This document shows, one piece after another, positions 15,265 through 22,493 of a DNA stretch of 37,911 nucleotides. The notes under the pieces were generated by a model, which was not told where the DNA came from, ran no database searches, and saw only the letters and a program-made list of their open reading frames with translations. Location: NCBI GenBank assembly GCA_903900685.1, contig CAIUOC010000044.1, positions 1 through 37,911 on the forward strand. The letters run 5' to 3'. A program made the translations under genes and the position numbers. Numbering within the stretch: the stretch's first letter is position 1; each line of letters begins with the position of its first letter. This DNA comes from an uncultured Candidatus Saccharibacteria bacterium (GTDB lineage: Bacteria > Patescibacteriota > Saccharimonadia > Saccharimonadales > UBA4665).

Positions 15265-17438
15265 GCTTCGTCTTCAACAGTATCAGTTTTGACATCTGAT
15301 TCTTCAGCACTAACTTCATTCCCAAAAACTTCATCCATGCTAGTTATCAGAACTTCTCTAGGTCGAGAACCATCTGCAGGACCAACAATTCCCTGTTCTT
15401 CCATTGTCTCAATCAGTCTAGCAGCTCTTCCATAGCCTATTCGTAGTCTTCTTTGTAATAAACTAGTGCTAGCCTTTTTCCCTTCAATAACCACTCTAAT
15501 GGCGTCCTTCCACATTTCATCATCGGCATTATTAGCGCCATAGTCAGCGACTATTCCACCCTTACCGTTGAGTTGAACGGGTTGACTAATAATTTCATCA
15601 TTATACTGAGGAGGTCTTTGTGAGCGAATAAAATCAGTTACTTTTGCAGTTTCATCTCCAGATATAAAGGCTGCCTGAACACGTTTTGGTTTTGGCATTT
15701 CAGATGTTAAAAATAGCATATCACCTTGGCCAAGCAATTTTTCAGCTCCCATCTGATCAATAATAGTTCGACTGTCTATTTGAGAAGCAACAGTAAAAGC
15801 CATTCTAGCTGGGACATTGGCCTTAATTAAACCAGTAATAACATCCACTGAAGGTCTCTGGGTAGCAAGAACCAAATGTATGCCTACAGCTCTAGCTTTT
15901 TGAGCTAATCTAACTATAAGAGACTCTACGTCTCTCGCAGCCATCATCATAAGATCAGCTAACTCATCAATCACTATAACAATGTATGGCATACCTTCTT
16001 CTTTTTTGAGGTCATTGTATTCACCGATATTTCTACGACCAACTTCAGCCAATGCCTTTAGTCTTCTTTCCATCTCTGCAACTGCCCATTTAAGCGCGCT
16101 TATGCATTTTTCAGGTTCATTAATAACTGGAGTTAGTAAATGAGGTATGTCATTATAGGGAGCTAGCTCAACTTGTTTCGGGTCAACTAAGATTAATTTC
16201 AAATCACTTGGGCTATTATGATAAAGTAAACTTGTTAAAATATCATTAATCATAACAGACTTACCTGAACCTGTTTGTCCAGCAACTAGTAGATGGGGCA
16301 TTTTAGCTAGATCATAGACAACTGGAGCGCCAGTTATATCACGACCTATAATAATTCCTAGTGGACTAGCTAATTCTTGCCACTCTCTTGCTTTAAGCAT
16401 AGAACTAACTCTAACTATAGATGCCTTAATATTTGGCACTTCTACACCAACCGCTTTCTTGCCCGGAATTGGTGCTTCAATACGAATTGAATGAGCTGCT
16501 AAATCTAAAGCTAAGTTTGTTTCTAAGTTGACTATTTTTGTTAACTTAACGCCAGTAGATGGCTTAAGCGTAAATTGAGTAACTCGTGGACCAACATTAG
16601 CTCCTTCCATTTCTACGCTAATATTAAAATTAGCTAAAGTATTTTGGATGGTCTGAGCATTACCGGCGACATCACCTGCGTCAGCTTTATCCTGTTTTTG
16701 GTCAAGTAAAGTTATTGGAGGAAATTTCCATTCTGGATCTCGAGAAGTTGTAAGTGCTTGCTGATTGTCGCTTGGATTAACTTTTTGGGCGGCATTCTTA
16801 AATGAAGATAACCTGGGCTTAGCAATATTATTTTCTAACGGAACACCTTCATTGAGCTTGAATCCTGGATTGGCTTTCAGTGCAGTTAAATCACTATCCG
16901 GTTCCTTTTCTTTTGTTTTTAGAAGATCTCCAAGTTTCAAAACTACCTTAGGTGAAATTCCAAACGAGAAGAATATTGCTAATATAGTAATTAATAGAAA
17001 GACCAAGGATGCAGGAGTTTTAGTGAGAGCAAGAAGACTGGCCTGTCCTATAACTTTACCTAGATTACCGCCGTGACCACCAACCCAAGCACCATTTATT
17101 TTACTGACTCCTAATATAAAAAACCAGGCCGATAAGGAAATAACTGAAATAATAATACTTACTAATTTAGCAAGTGGAACCTTATTATTGTCTGTCATAA
17201 ACTTAACTACACCACAATAAATTAGAGTAATTGGTAAATAATATGCCGCCCAACCAAGAGTCCAGTATGTGCCGTGAAATAATGCATCAGGTAGAGGTCC
17301 GCCATTGCCAAACCCTCCAAGGAGAATAAACAAAGCTATAATCATTAGAACTACTGCACCTGCTAGAGGCCAGAAAGATGAACCTTCTACATATTGGTTC
17401 TTTTTTTTGTTTTTACTTTGTTTTTTCTTTTTTGCCAT
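15261..17438 (-). CDS. ftsK: DNA translocase FtsK/SpoIIIE
   Basis: 725 residues. A very basic start (KKKKQSKNKKKN) is followed by four membrane helices (about 24-165), a linker, the alpha/beta motor with Walker A GQTGSGKS and Walker B VIVIDELADLMM, the GIHLVLATQRPSVDVITG stretch, and a C-terminal winged-helix gamma domain (RRLRIGYGRAARLIETME) that reads polarity signals on DNA. It pumps chromosomes through the division septum and helps dimer resolution. Two promoters precede it: a perfect consensus one (17502-17530) and a leaderless extended -10 (17447-17452). It is not fused to anything and is of usual length for compact FtsK proteins. Confidence 0.96.
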   Translation of the reverse strand: MAKKKKQSKNKKKNQYVEGSSFWPLAGAVVLMIIALFILLGGFGNGGPLPDALFHGTYWTLGWAAYYLPITLIYCGVVKFMTDNNKVPLAKLVSIIISVISLSAWFFILGVSKINGAWVGGHGGNLGKVIGQASLLALTKTPASLVFLLITILAIFFSFGISPKVVLKLGDLLKTKEKEPDSDLTALKANPGFKLNEGVPLENNIAKPRLSSFKNAAQKVNPSDNQQALTTSRDPEWKFPPITLLDQKQDKADAGDVAGNAQTIQNTLANFNISVEMEGANVGPRVTQFTLKPSTGVKLTKIVNLETNLALDLAAHSIRIEAPIPGKKAVGVEVPNIKASIVRVSSMLKAREWQELASPLGIIIGRDITGAPVVYDLAKMPHLLVAGQTGSGKSVMINDILTSLLYHNSPSDLKLILVDPKQVELAPYNDIPHLLTPVINEPEKCISALKWAVAEMERRLKALAEVGRRNIGEYNDLKKEEGMPYIVIVIDELADLMMMAARDVESLIVRLAQKARAVGIHLVLATQRPSVDVITGLIKANVPARMAFTVASQIDSRTIIDQMGAEKLLGQGDMLFLTSEMPKPKRVQAAFISGDETAKVTDFIRSQRPPQYNDEIISQPVQLNGKGGIVADYGANNADDEMWKDAIRVVIEGKKASTSLLQRRLRIGYGRAARLIETMEEQGIVGPADGSRPREVLITSMDEVFGNEVSAEESDVKTDTVEDEA

Positions 17439-17446
17439 GCTCGATT

Positions 17447-17452
17447 ATTATA
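17447..17452 (-). promoter_or_regulatory. Proximal ftsK -10, leaderless layout
   Basis: Minus strand TGATATAAT (extended -10; TATAAT at 17452-17447) ends 8 nt before the ftsK ATG. No Shine-Dalgarno is present. Confidence 0.5.
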
Positions 17453-17468
17453 TCATTTATTTTATCTG

Positions 17469-17491
17469 TTAATTAAAATTTATTTAATTAA
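17469..17491. repeat. AT-only inverted repeat in the ftsK leader
   Basis: TTAATTAAA at 17469-17477 and TTTAATTAA at 17483-17491 are perfect 9-bp arms around a 5-bp centre. It lies between the distal promoter and the ftsK start. It could be a protein-binding site; as RNA its stem would be weak. Confidence 0.5.
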
Positions 17492-17501
17492 TGCTTATGG
17501 T

Positions 17502-17530
17502 ATTATACAAACAAAATACGAACTTGTCAA
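17502..17530 (-). promoter_or_regulatory. Perfect-consensus sigma-70 promoter upstream of ftsK
   Basis: Minus strand: TTGACA at 17530-17525, exactly 17 bp, TATAAT at 17507-17502. It points at ftsK, whose ATG is about 64 bp beyond the -10. Nothing else lies downstream of it. Confidence 0.75.
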
Positions 17531-17643
17531 TGCTAATGTTTTGGTGACTATACCATTACGTACTGTAACTATTGGTAATTATCCATTTACATCTTTCGAT
17601 TTTGCCTAATTTTGTTTTGTATACCGAACAATTTAAATCTAAA

Positions 17644-18354
17644 TTAATATGACATTGACTGTAACAAGAGTTTGAAGTCTAGATAGTTTTGGTTTGATGA
17701 TAATGCCGTCATTGGGTAAGATATTGTTTGACCTATTCCGTTTTCTGAATAAAACTGTAAATAAGCTTGGATATCCGAACTACTCCCCATTATATCGTTT
17801 TTAGCGGGAACGCAATGATAACCAGTCTGGTCAGCACTAACTCCTACGATAATAATTTCACCTTTATTACTAGCATTGGTTATGCCATTGTGATAAAAAG
17901 ATAAATACTCCGGCTGACCTGCAAAAGTGAAAGAAGTACTACTGTCAAGAACAGGAAAAACAGACTCTGAGCTCCCTGAGGGACTACAAATATTATTGCC
18001 TTCTTCCAAAATTTTGACTGAAAGATTAGGGCCCCTGAACCAAACATTATCATATTGACCAGTACCCTGATTTAAGTTAGTTACAGTCCACGTTGAGGGA
18101 TATTTGAATTTAAGCTTCTCATAAGTAAGTTCATAGGTTTTCCATCCATTCGTTGAAGAACTAGATATAGTATTGCTCGAAGATTTAGTTGAATTACCTT
18201 GTACTGAAACGATCTTATTAATATTTGAGGTGTGATGATTTCTATAAACTAAGTATCCTGCAGCCGCTATCAGTACCACCACCAAAACAACCAGAACTAA
18301 CTCCACGCCGCTGAAACCGTCTTGATTTGTTTTTATATTTCTAGTTGATTTCAC
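17644..18354 (-). CDS. Type IV pilin-like protein
   Basis: 236 residues, starting with GTG at 18354. A 13-residue leader ends in Gly, and the prepilin cut would be NQDG/FSGVE: the mature protein begins with Phe and has Glu at position 5, the pilin hallmark. A 20-residue hydrophobic helix follows (LVLVVLVVVLIAAAGYLVY). The rest is a Ser/Thr-rich secreted domain with Cys in GNNICSPSG and YHCVPAKN that may form a disulfide. It could be a minor pilin or pseudopilin of the pilus used for twitching or host contact. No pilus machinery lies nearby. An extended -10 promoter is found at 18400-18428. There is no Shine-Dalgarno. Confidence 0.8.
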   Translation of the reverse strand: MKSTRNIKTNQDGFSGVELVLVVLVVVLIAAAGYLVYRNHHTSNINKIVSVQGNSTKSSSNTISSSSTNGWKTYELTYEKLKFKYPSTWTVTNLNQGTGQYDNVWFRGPNLSVKILEEGNNICSPSGSSESVFPVLDSSTSFTFAGQPEYLSFYHNGITNASNKGEIIIVGVSADQTGYHCVPAKNDIMGSSSDIQAYLQFYSENGIGQTISYPMTALSSNQNYLDFKLLLQSMSY

Positions 18355-18399
18355 TAAACTATATATCTCGTATTATGGTTATTATATTTAAAGCTTATG

Positions 18400-18428
18400 C
18401 TATTAGCATACTTTTTTATGTCTGTAAT
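18400..18428 (-). promoter_or_regulatory. Promoter of the pilin-like gene
   Basis: Minus strand: ATTACA at 18428-18423, 17-bp spacer, TAATAG at 18405-18400 preceded by TGC. The TATGCTAAT core is shared with the EndoU and TraB-like promoters. The same bases form a short palindrome (18396-18410) followed by six T on the plus strand, which might act as a weak terminator for rightward transcription. Confidence 0.5.
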
Positions 18429-18458
18429 TGCAAGTTTATAGAGCCGTTCGTTTAAGTA

Positions 18459-18559
18459 CAATATTGTCTCTATATGTATATATAGTAGGGGAAGAATAAA
18501 TAGAGTAATTCATATCTGTCAGTAGATGCAACAAAGGCTAATATCGACATTAGCCTTTT
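18459..18559 (+). ncRNA. Candidate short transcript ending at a terminator
   Basis: A TACAAT box near 18457-18462, with a TTTATA -35 candidate 16 bp upstream, is followed about 90 nt later by a strong intrinsic terminator, with no plus-strand gene between them. A small RNA of about 90 nt would result. This is an inference from signals only; the terminator might instead be a relic or protect against read-through. Confidence 0.25.
18533..18559 (+). terminator. Intrinsic terminator
   Basis: AAAGGCTAAT at 18533-18542 pairs perfectly with ATTAGCCTTT at 18549-18558 around a 6-nt loop, followed by T. The 10-bp stem with T-tract is strongest for rightward transcription, although no gene ends here on that strand. 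It lies just outside the insertion sequence. Confidence 0.7.
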
Positions 18560-18594
18560 ATGATAAGTAACTTATAGGATTTACCAGGTTAATG

Positions 18595-18600
18595 TACACT
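18595..18600 (+). promoter_or_regulatory. -10 of the IS second gene, within the terminal repeat
   Basis: TACACT ends 6 nt before the ATG at 18607. The mirror site on the other end (TAGACT) also ends 6 nt before the transposase ATG, which supports this start and a leaderless mRNA. Confidence 0.45.
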
Positions 18601-18606
18601 AAATGT

Positions 18607-18849
18607 ATGCCTAAAAAGAAAGCTCTTACTGAAGAAGAACGTCAAGCCTTTATAGATAATCTACCGGAAGATCAGAAGTACTCAGATCCCAAGGTTAAAT
18701 TCGATGAGCTTATTTCACTTGCTTCAAAGATGCCAGTTCCAAAAGACTCGGGGCAATCGGTTGCTGACGCAGGTTATAGCGATAAGCGAACTCATTCACA
18801 TAAAGTTGAAGATACTTCGGACTCACACAATGATAAGTCCCATCAATAG
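18607..18849 (+). CDS. Small accessory protein carried by the IS element
   Basis: 80 residues from the ATG at 18607; an ATG five codons upstream (18592) is in frame, but it overlaps the probable -10 box. The N-terminal half (MPKKKALTEEERQAFIDNL, then KVKFDELISLASKMPVPKDS) is charged and helical; the tail is His/Ser/Asp-rich. Codons 35-80 lie antisense to the transposase C-terminus. Small partner ORFs with an F-x-E/D-L-hydrophobic helix then a Pro-rich tail accompany many IS1595-like transposases, so it may help or limit transposition. I do not know its function. It could also be a chance frame opposite the transposase, but the matching promoter and first half outside the overlap argue against that. 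Confidence 0.5.
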   Translation: MPKKKALTEEERQAFIDNLPEDQKYSDPKVKFDELISLASKMPVPKDSGQSVADAGYSDKRTHSHKVEDTSDSHNDKSHQ

Positions 18850-19579
18850 AACGTTTCATTTGTGACCAAAAGCCTTCAATAGTATTCGTACTTATTCCAT
18901 CTTTTGAGTATTCTTCCTTCGAGTGGTTAATGTATCGGTGGATATATTCGCGTTTTACTCTGTAATATATAGTTGACTCATCTGACTGTATTTCACTGCC
19001 ATGTTTAGCCATGGCCCTAATGAACGGTAAAGCAACAGTAGCATCAGCCCTTTTGGTAGCTATAGCCTTAACTTGACCACTACCTTTTTGTTTCTCCACC
19101 ATGCCAATGACGGCTGTCTTATTGTCGAACTTGCCTTCGTTACCCTTACGCCTACCACCAATGTAGGTTTCGTCGATTTCAACAATACCAGACAGTTGAT
19201 TACTCTTTTGTTGCATAAGTAGGCGTATTTGATTGCATATTCGCCAAGCACACTTGTAGGTAACACCTAGGTGTCGTTGTAGCTCCATGGCTGAGACACC
19301 GTTCTTAGATACTGAGAATAGATACAAGGCATAGAACCACTTAGTTAACGGTGTTGGAGAGTGATCAAAGATCATATTGGCTGTAGGAGATAATGTAAAG
19401 CCACAGTGCGGTTGTTTACAGCCATAAGCTTTCTTATTACGTAAACGATAGAACTTAGTTTCAGCTCCACAATGAGGACAAAACTTAAGATCCCCATAAC
19501 GAGCCTGAAAGATAGTCTCTAAACAGACGTCATCGTTAGGAAAATCTTTTTGTAAGTCTTGTAGTGTGTAGTTCTTCAT
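18710..19579 (-). CDS. IS1595-family (ISXO2-like) DDE transposase
   Basis: 289 residues, apparently intact. The N-terminal zinc ribbon has CPHC near 34-37 and C-x4-HC later, before the SPTANMIFDHSPTPLTKWF segment typical of the family. The DDE catalytic core shows EIDETYIGGRRKGN (first Asp), QSDESTIYY (second Asp) and NTIEGFWSQMKR (Glu). The end, NEFAYRYNLRQQ, is the usual C-terminal signature. It cuts the element ends and joins them to target DNA. A promoter (TAGACA-17-TAGACT, 19586-19614) gives a leaderless start. The 3' third overlaps an opposing small gene. The copy looks active or recently so because no frameshift is present. Confidence 0.93.
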   Translation of the reverse strand: MKNYTLQDLQKDFPNDDVCLETIFQARYGDLKFCPHCGAETKFYRLRNKKAYGCKQPHCGFTLSPTANMIFDHSPTPLTKWFYALYLFSVSKNGVSAMELQRHLGVTYKCAWRICNQIRLLMQQKSNQLSGIVEIDETYIGGRRKGNEGKFDNKTAVIGMVEKQKGSGQVKAIATKRADATVALPFIRAMAKHGSEIQSDESTIYYRVKREYIHRYINHSKEEYSKDGISTNTIEGFWSQMKRSIDGTYHCVSPKYLQLYVNEFAYRYNLRQQPIAPSLLELASLKQVK

Positions 19580-19585
19580 ATTTTA

Positions 19586-19614
19586 AGTCTACACTTCTGT
19601 ATACAGTATGTCTA
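19586..19614 (-). promoter_or_regulatory. Transposase promoter in the IS end
   Basis: Minus strand: TAGACA at 19614-19609, 17-bp spacer, TAGACT at 19591-19586, ending 6 nt before the ATG. The spacer contains the palindrome CTGTATACAG, a possible binding site. Confidence 0.5.
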
Positions 19615-19700
19615 GGGATAGTTACCAATGTTTTTTTATATATCTAATGCTCTATTATTTAAGGTTGCACTAATATTAAATTACTCGAAAATATTTCTAT

Positions 19701-21671
19701 CTAACTTCTAGCATCTTGATTGAGAAGCTGTTCGCGAAGCTTTGCAAATCTCTTTTGTTGTTCGGTAGCAATCTCTTCAGATGATTTTGCTTGGCCATTA
19801 GTATGATTTTTTTGAATATCGCCCTTTGCGCCAATAACGTTAACGACTGGAATAACAATTGGACTTCTACCAGTATGCTCAAATAGGAAATGAGTAACGA
19901 AGTCCTTTAATTCGACTTTAAATCTGTCTAAATCTACACGCTTGAATCTTTGTGCTGATGCTCGTCTAAGTTCTTGTCTAAGATTATTCATTAAATCTTC
20001 ATTGTCTCGCATGTATATAAAACCGCGAGATATGATATCTGGGCTAGTTAGAAGATTGCCGTTCTTCTTATCGACTGTTAAGACAATTGCTACCAGTCCC
20101 TCTTCGGCGAGCATTAATCTGTCTTTTATGACGATACTTGAAACTAGTGATCCAGTTTGATCAACAAGCATAGTTCCGTGAGGTACATCACCAGCAGTAA
20201 TCATTTTATCCTTAGTTAAATTAATAGTCTTTCCATTAAAGATATGGGTTGTATTAGCTCTTGGATAGCCTCTTTCAATGGCTGCCTCGTTATGATATTT
20301 TTGGGCAGTATATGTACCATAAATAGGTATGAGGAATTTTGGCTTAGTCATTTCAACCATATCCATGTACTCATCTATTGAGCAGTGTCCACTAACGTGT
20401 AGTGGTCCACAGCCGTCAACTTCATGGGTTGCGTGACGTTTAACAAATACACCTTTAATATTTAATTCATCAACCATTTTTGCGATAAGCTTGTCATTAC
20501 CACTTTCTGGAATTGGAGTTGAGCTTAAAACAACTGTATCGTTAGCTTTTAGCTTTACATATTTATGGTCGCCAATACTCATTCTTTGAAGAGCTGAGTT
20601 AGGTTCTCCCTGACTTCCCGTGCAGACAACAATTACTTCATGATCTTTCATGCTGTTGACATTCGCAATTGGTACAAATGTGCCTTTTGGAATCTTAATC
20701 ATACCGAGCTTTACGGCTACCTCTAAAGTACCCATCATGCTTCTACCATCCATAGCAATCTTTCGGTTGTGACGAACGGCAGCATTAACAAGCATTTGAA
20801 TTCTGTTAATATTGCTCGAGAATACGGCCACGAAAACCCTTCCTGGAGCACTTCCAAATAGGTCATTGTATGTAGGCTCAATAGTACTCTCACTTGGAGT
20901 ACGACCGGGTCTATCGGCACATAGGCACTCGTTTAGAAGCGCAAGTACGCCTTCGTCGCCTAGTTGCTTTAGTCTATCGGTATCTGATCTTTCATGATCA
21001 AGTGGATTTGGATCTAGTCTATAGTCGCCTGTACAAATTATTCTACCTACCGGGGTATCAACTACAACACAGGTACTTCCTGGAATTGAGTGGGTTATTC
21101 TAACCAGCTCTAAGAAGAATGGACCAACCTTAAGTCTCTCATGGGTTTCTTCATTCATTACAACTGTACGTAATTCAAAACCTTCGGGCATTGGTTGACC
21201 AAAGTTTTCGAAATGCTTGGTTATCATACCGATCGTAAATTTAGATCCATAAATTGGGGCTGGTACCTTTGGAACAATGTGAGGTAACCCTCCAATATGA
21301 TCAAGATGACCGTGAGTTATCACATAAGCTCTTACTTTATTCTTAATAGATTCAAGATAGGCTATGTCGCAAATGGCATAATTAATTCCAGGAAGATCAA
21401 TTCCAAGTTCATTTCCACAGTCGATGACTATGGCATCATTAAGATATTCAAGAACTATCATGTTTTTTGATCCACCAGCGTCCATTCCACCTAGTGCAAT
21501 TATCTTAAGAGTTGGACTATCGTCAATTAGGTTAGCCCTTCCCTTGTCTTCATTATTTGACGATGCGTATTGATTCATAATCCTTTGGGCATCATCTTGG
21601 TTTCTCCGTTGAGCTCTAATTGCAGCTCCTCTAGAAGCACCTCTGCTATTATTTTTATTATCGTTTGGCAT
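19701..21671 (-). CDS. rnj: Ribonuclease J
   Basis: 656 residues. After a ~50-residue basic, disordered N-terminal extension comes the beta-lactamase-fold core with the zinc motif THGHLDHIGG. The beta-CASP domain includes GSQGEPNSAL and a downstream HVSGH-type motif (LHVSGHCS), followed by a C-terminal domain that ends in charged residues. RNase J is both an endonuclease and a 5'-3' exonuclease that matures rRNA and degrades mRNA. The RBS AAAGGAT fits the ATG at 21671. It is the last gene of the pnp-UDG-rnj run, so 3'-5' (PNPase) and 5'-3' decay enzymes are made together. The IS lies just downstream of it and did not disrupt it. Confidence 0.96.
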   Translation of the reverse strand: MPNDNKNNSRGASRGAAIRAQRRNQDDAQRIMNQYASSNNEDKGRANLIDDSPTLKIIALGGMDAGGSKNMIVLEYLNDAIVIDCGNELGIDLPGINYAICDIAYLESIKNKVRAYVITHGHLDHIGGLPHIVPKVPAPIYGSKFTIGMITKHFENFGQPMPEGFELRTVVMNEETHERLKVGPFFLELVRITHSIPGSTCVVVDTPVGRIICTGDYRLDPNPLDHERSDTDRLKQLGDEGVLALLNECLCADRPGRTPSESTIEPTYNDLFGSAPGRVFVAVFSSNINRIQMLVNAAVRHNRKIAMDGRSMMGTLEVAVKLGMIKIPKGTFVPIANVNSMKDHEVIVVCTGSQGEPNSALQRMSIGDHKYVKLKANDTVVLSSTPIPESGNDKLIAKMVDELNIKGVFVKRHATHEVDGCGPLHVSGHCSIDEYMDMVEMTKPKFLIPIYGTYTAQKYHNEAAIERGYPRANTTHIFNGKTINLTKDKMITAGDVPHGTMLVDQTGSLVSSIVIKDRLMLAEEGLVAIVLTVDKKNGNLLTSPDIISRGFIYMRDNEDLMNNLRQELRRASAQRFKRVDLDRFKVELKDFVTHFLFEHTGRSPIVIPVVNVIGAKGDIQKNHTNGQAKSSEEIATEQQKRFAKLREQLLNQDARS

Positions 21672-21717
21672 ATTTATCCTTTCTAAGATTTATACAATTT
21701 GATATATTTTTCATTAA

Positions 21718-22278
21718 CTAAATTAATTCTGGTATTTTCTGAAAATCATCTATTAACGTTTGTCGCATCGAGCCGTTATAAAGTGCTGCGGCTGGATGAT
21801 ACAAAGGTAAATAAGTTATTCCATCAACTACTTCGGGACTACCGTGAACTTCAGATATCTTTCTTTTTGGTAAGAAACAATTCATGCTATGTCTTCCAAG
21901 TGTCACTACAATTTTTGGAGAAATAATCTCTAACTGATTTCTCAAATATGGCAAGAATGCTTGTTTTTCTGATTCGCTTGGGTCTCTATTCTTGGGTGGT
22001 CGGTATTTGACGATATTAGTTATATAGATGTCTGACCTATTAAGTCCAATTTTACTAAGTAAATCGTCTAGCATTTTACCTGATGCGCCAACAAAAGGTT
22101 TACCAGTTTCATCCTCTTTTTTACCTGGAGCTTCACCAATAAAAACTAAGTCGGCATCAGGGTTACCATCACCAAAAACTAATTGAATTGCCGAGTTTTT
22201 GAGCTCAGGGCAAGGATTATTTATGGCAATAGTTTTTTTAAGATTATCCAAAAGTTCTTTCTTGGTTTGAGTAGTCAT
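21718..22278 (-). CDS. Family-4-type uracil-DNA glycosylase lacking most Fe-S ligands
   Basis: 186 residues. The fold motifs are clear: LVFIGEAPGKKEDETGKPFVG (in part) for the active site, TNIVKYRPPKNRDP, VVTLGRHSMN and the closing LYHPAAALYN. These place it in family 4 (UDGa), which removes uracil from DNA. That family normally carries a [4Fe-4S] cluster held by four Cys; here only C23 (NNPCPEL) remains in place, the C-x2-C partner is Asn, and the two Cys around KYRPP and KQAFLPYL are Tyr and Phe/Ala. The only other Cys is in MNCFLP. It is 8 nt after the small membrane gene and upstream of rnj. Activity should be intact, but the cluster probably is not. Confidence 0.88.
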   Translation of the reverse strand: MTTQTKKELLDNLKKTIAINNPCPELKNSAIQLVFGDGNPDADLVFIGEAPGKKEDETGKPFVGASGKMLDDLLSKIGLNRSDIYITNIVKYRPPKNRDPSESEKQAFLPYLRNQLEIISPKIVVTLGRHSMNCFLPKRKISEVHGSPEVVDGITYLPLYHPAAALYNGSMRQTLIDDFQKIPELI

Positions 22279-22286
22279 ATTTAAAG

Positions 22287-22481
22287 TTATTTTTTAATAG
22301 GAGCAAATATTCTAATAAATCTATTGATAGAAAATATTAGTAGTATTAAAGTGGCACTGTATTCCCACCAACTAGCAGTATCTAATGCTCGTGAAGCTAT
22401 AAAGAAAGTTAAGATAAAACCTATTAAGCTCCCACCCAAATTTGTTAATCTTAATTTTGTAAGATCTTTTTTCTGCTTCAC
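22287..22481 (-). CDS. Small two-helix membrane protein between pnp and the glycosylase
   Basis: 64 residues from a GTG start at 22481, with AAGG overlapping the pnp stop region upstream. A basic start (KQKKDLTKLRLTN) precedes two helices (about 15-31 and 39-57), ending in a basic KK. It is in the middle of the operon with 12 nt and 8 nt gaps, so it is probably real. I recognise no family and assign no function. Confidence 0.6.
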   Translation of the reverse strand: MKQKKDLTKLRLTNLGGSLIGFILTFFIASRALDTASWWEYSATLILLIFSINRFIRIFAPIKK

Positions 22482-22493
22482 TTTTCTTACGCC

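Larger units (their letters stand above)
18592..19614 (-). mobile_element. IS1595-family insertion sequence with two convergent genes (outer ends not fixed)
   Basis: A leftward IS1595/ISXO2-type transposase and a rightward 80-residue gene face each other and overlap by 140 bp. The segments just before their start codons are imperfect inverted copies: 18591-18609 on the plus strand and 19595-19577 on the minus strand match at 14 of 19 positions. So both ends of the element look alike and both hold a start region. I could not find an 8-bp target duplication and cannot fix the outermost bases; a GTAACT at 18567 and its complement at 19625 may or may not be part of it. Only one copy is in the window. 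Confidence 0.7.

Noticed and set aside
17394-17609. 71-codon rightward frame over the ftsK start region
   Set aside because: It reads antisense through the ftsK N-terminus and promoter, its protein is low-complexity hydrophobic, and it has no RBS or promoter.
17500-17626. Long imperfect inverted repeat (TATACAAACAAAAT versus TTTTGTTTTGTATA) around the ftsK promoter
   Set aside because: Arms match only with gaps, are AT-rich, and one arm is simply the -10/spacer of the promoter; no mobile-element content lies between.
18396-18417. Palindrome TATGCTATTAGCATA plus T-run as an intrinsic terminator
   Set aside because: The same bases form the extended -10 of the pilin gene on the other strand; the stem is only five usable pairs and no plus-strand gene ends here.
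18592-18849. The small gene as a host gene interrupted by the IS
   Set aside because: Its start region matches the other end of the element in inverted form, and the gene is complete, so it more likely belongs to the IS.
19620-19625. GTAACT at 18567 and its complement at 19620 as exact IS tips
   Set aside because: The distances to the matching -10 boxes differ by 6 bp between ends and no target duplication flanks them.
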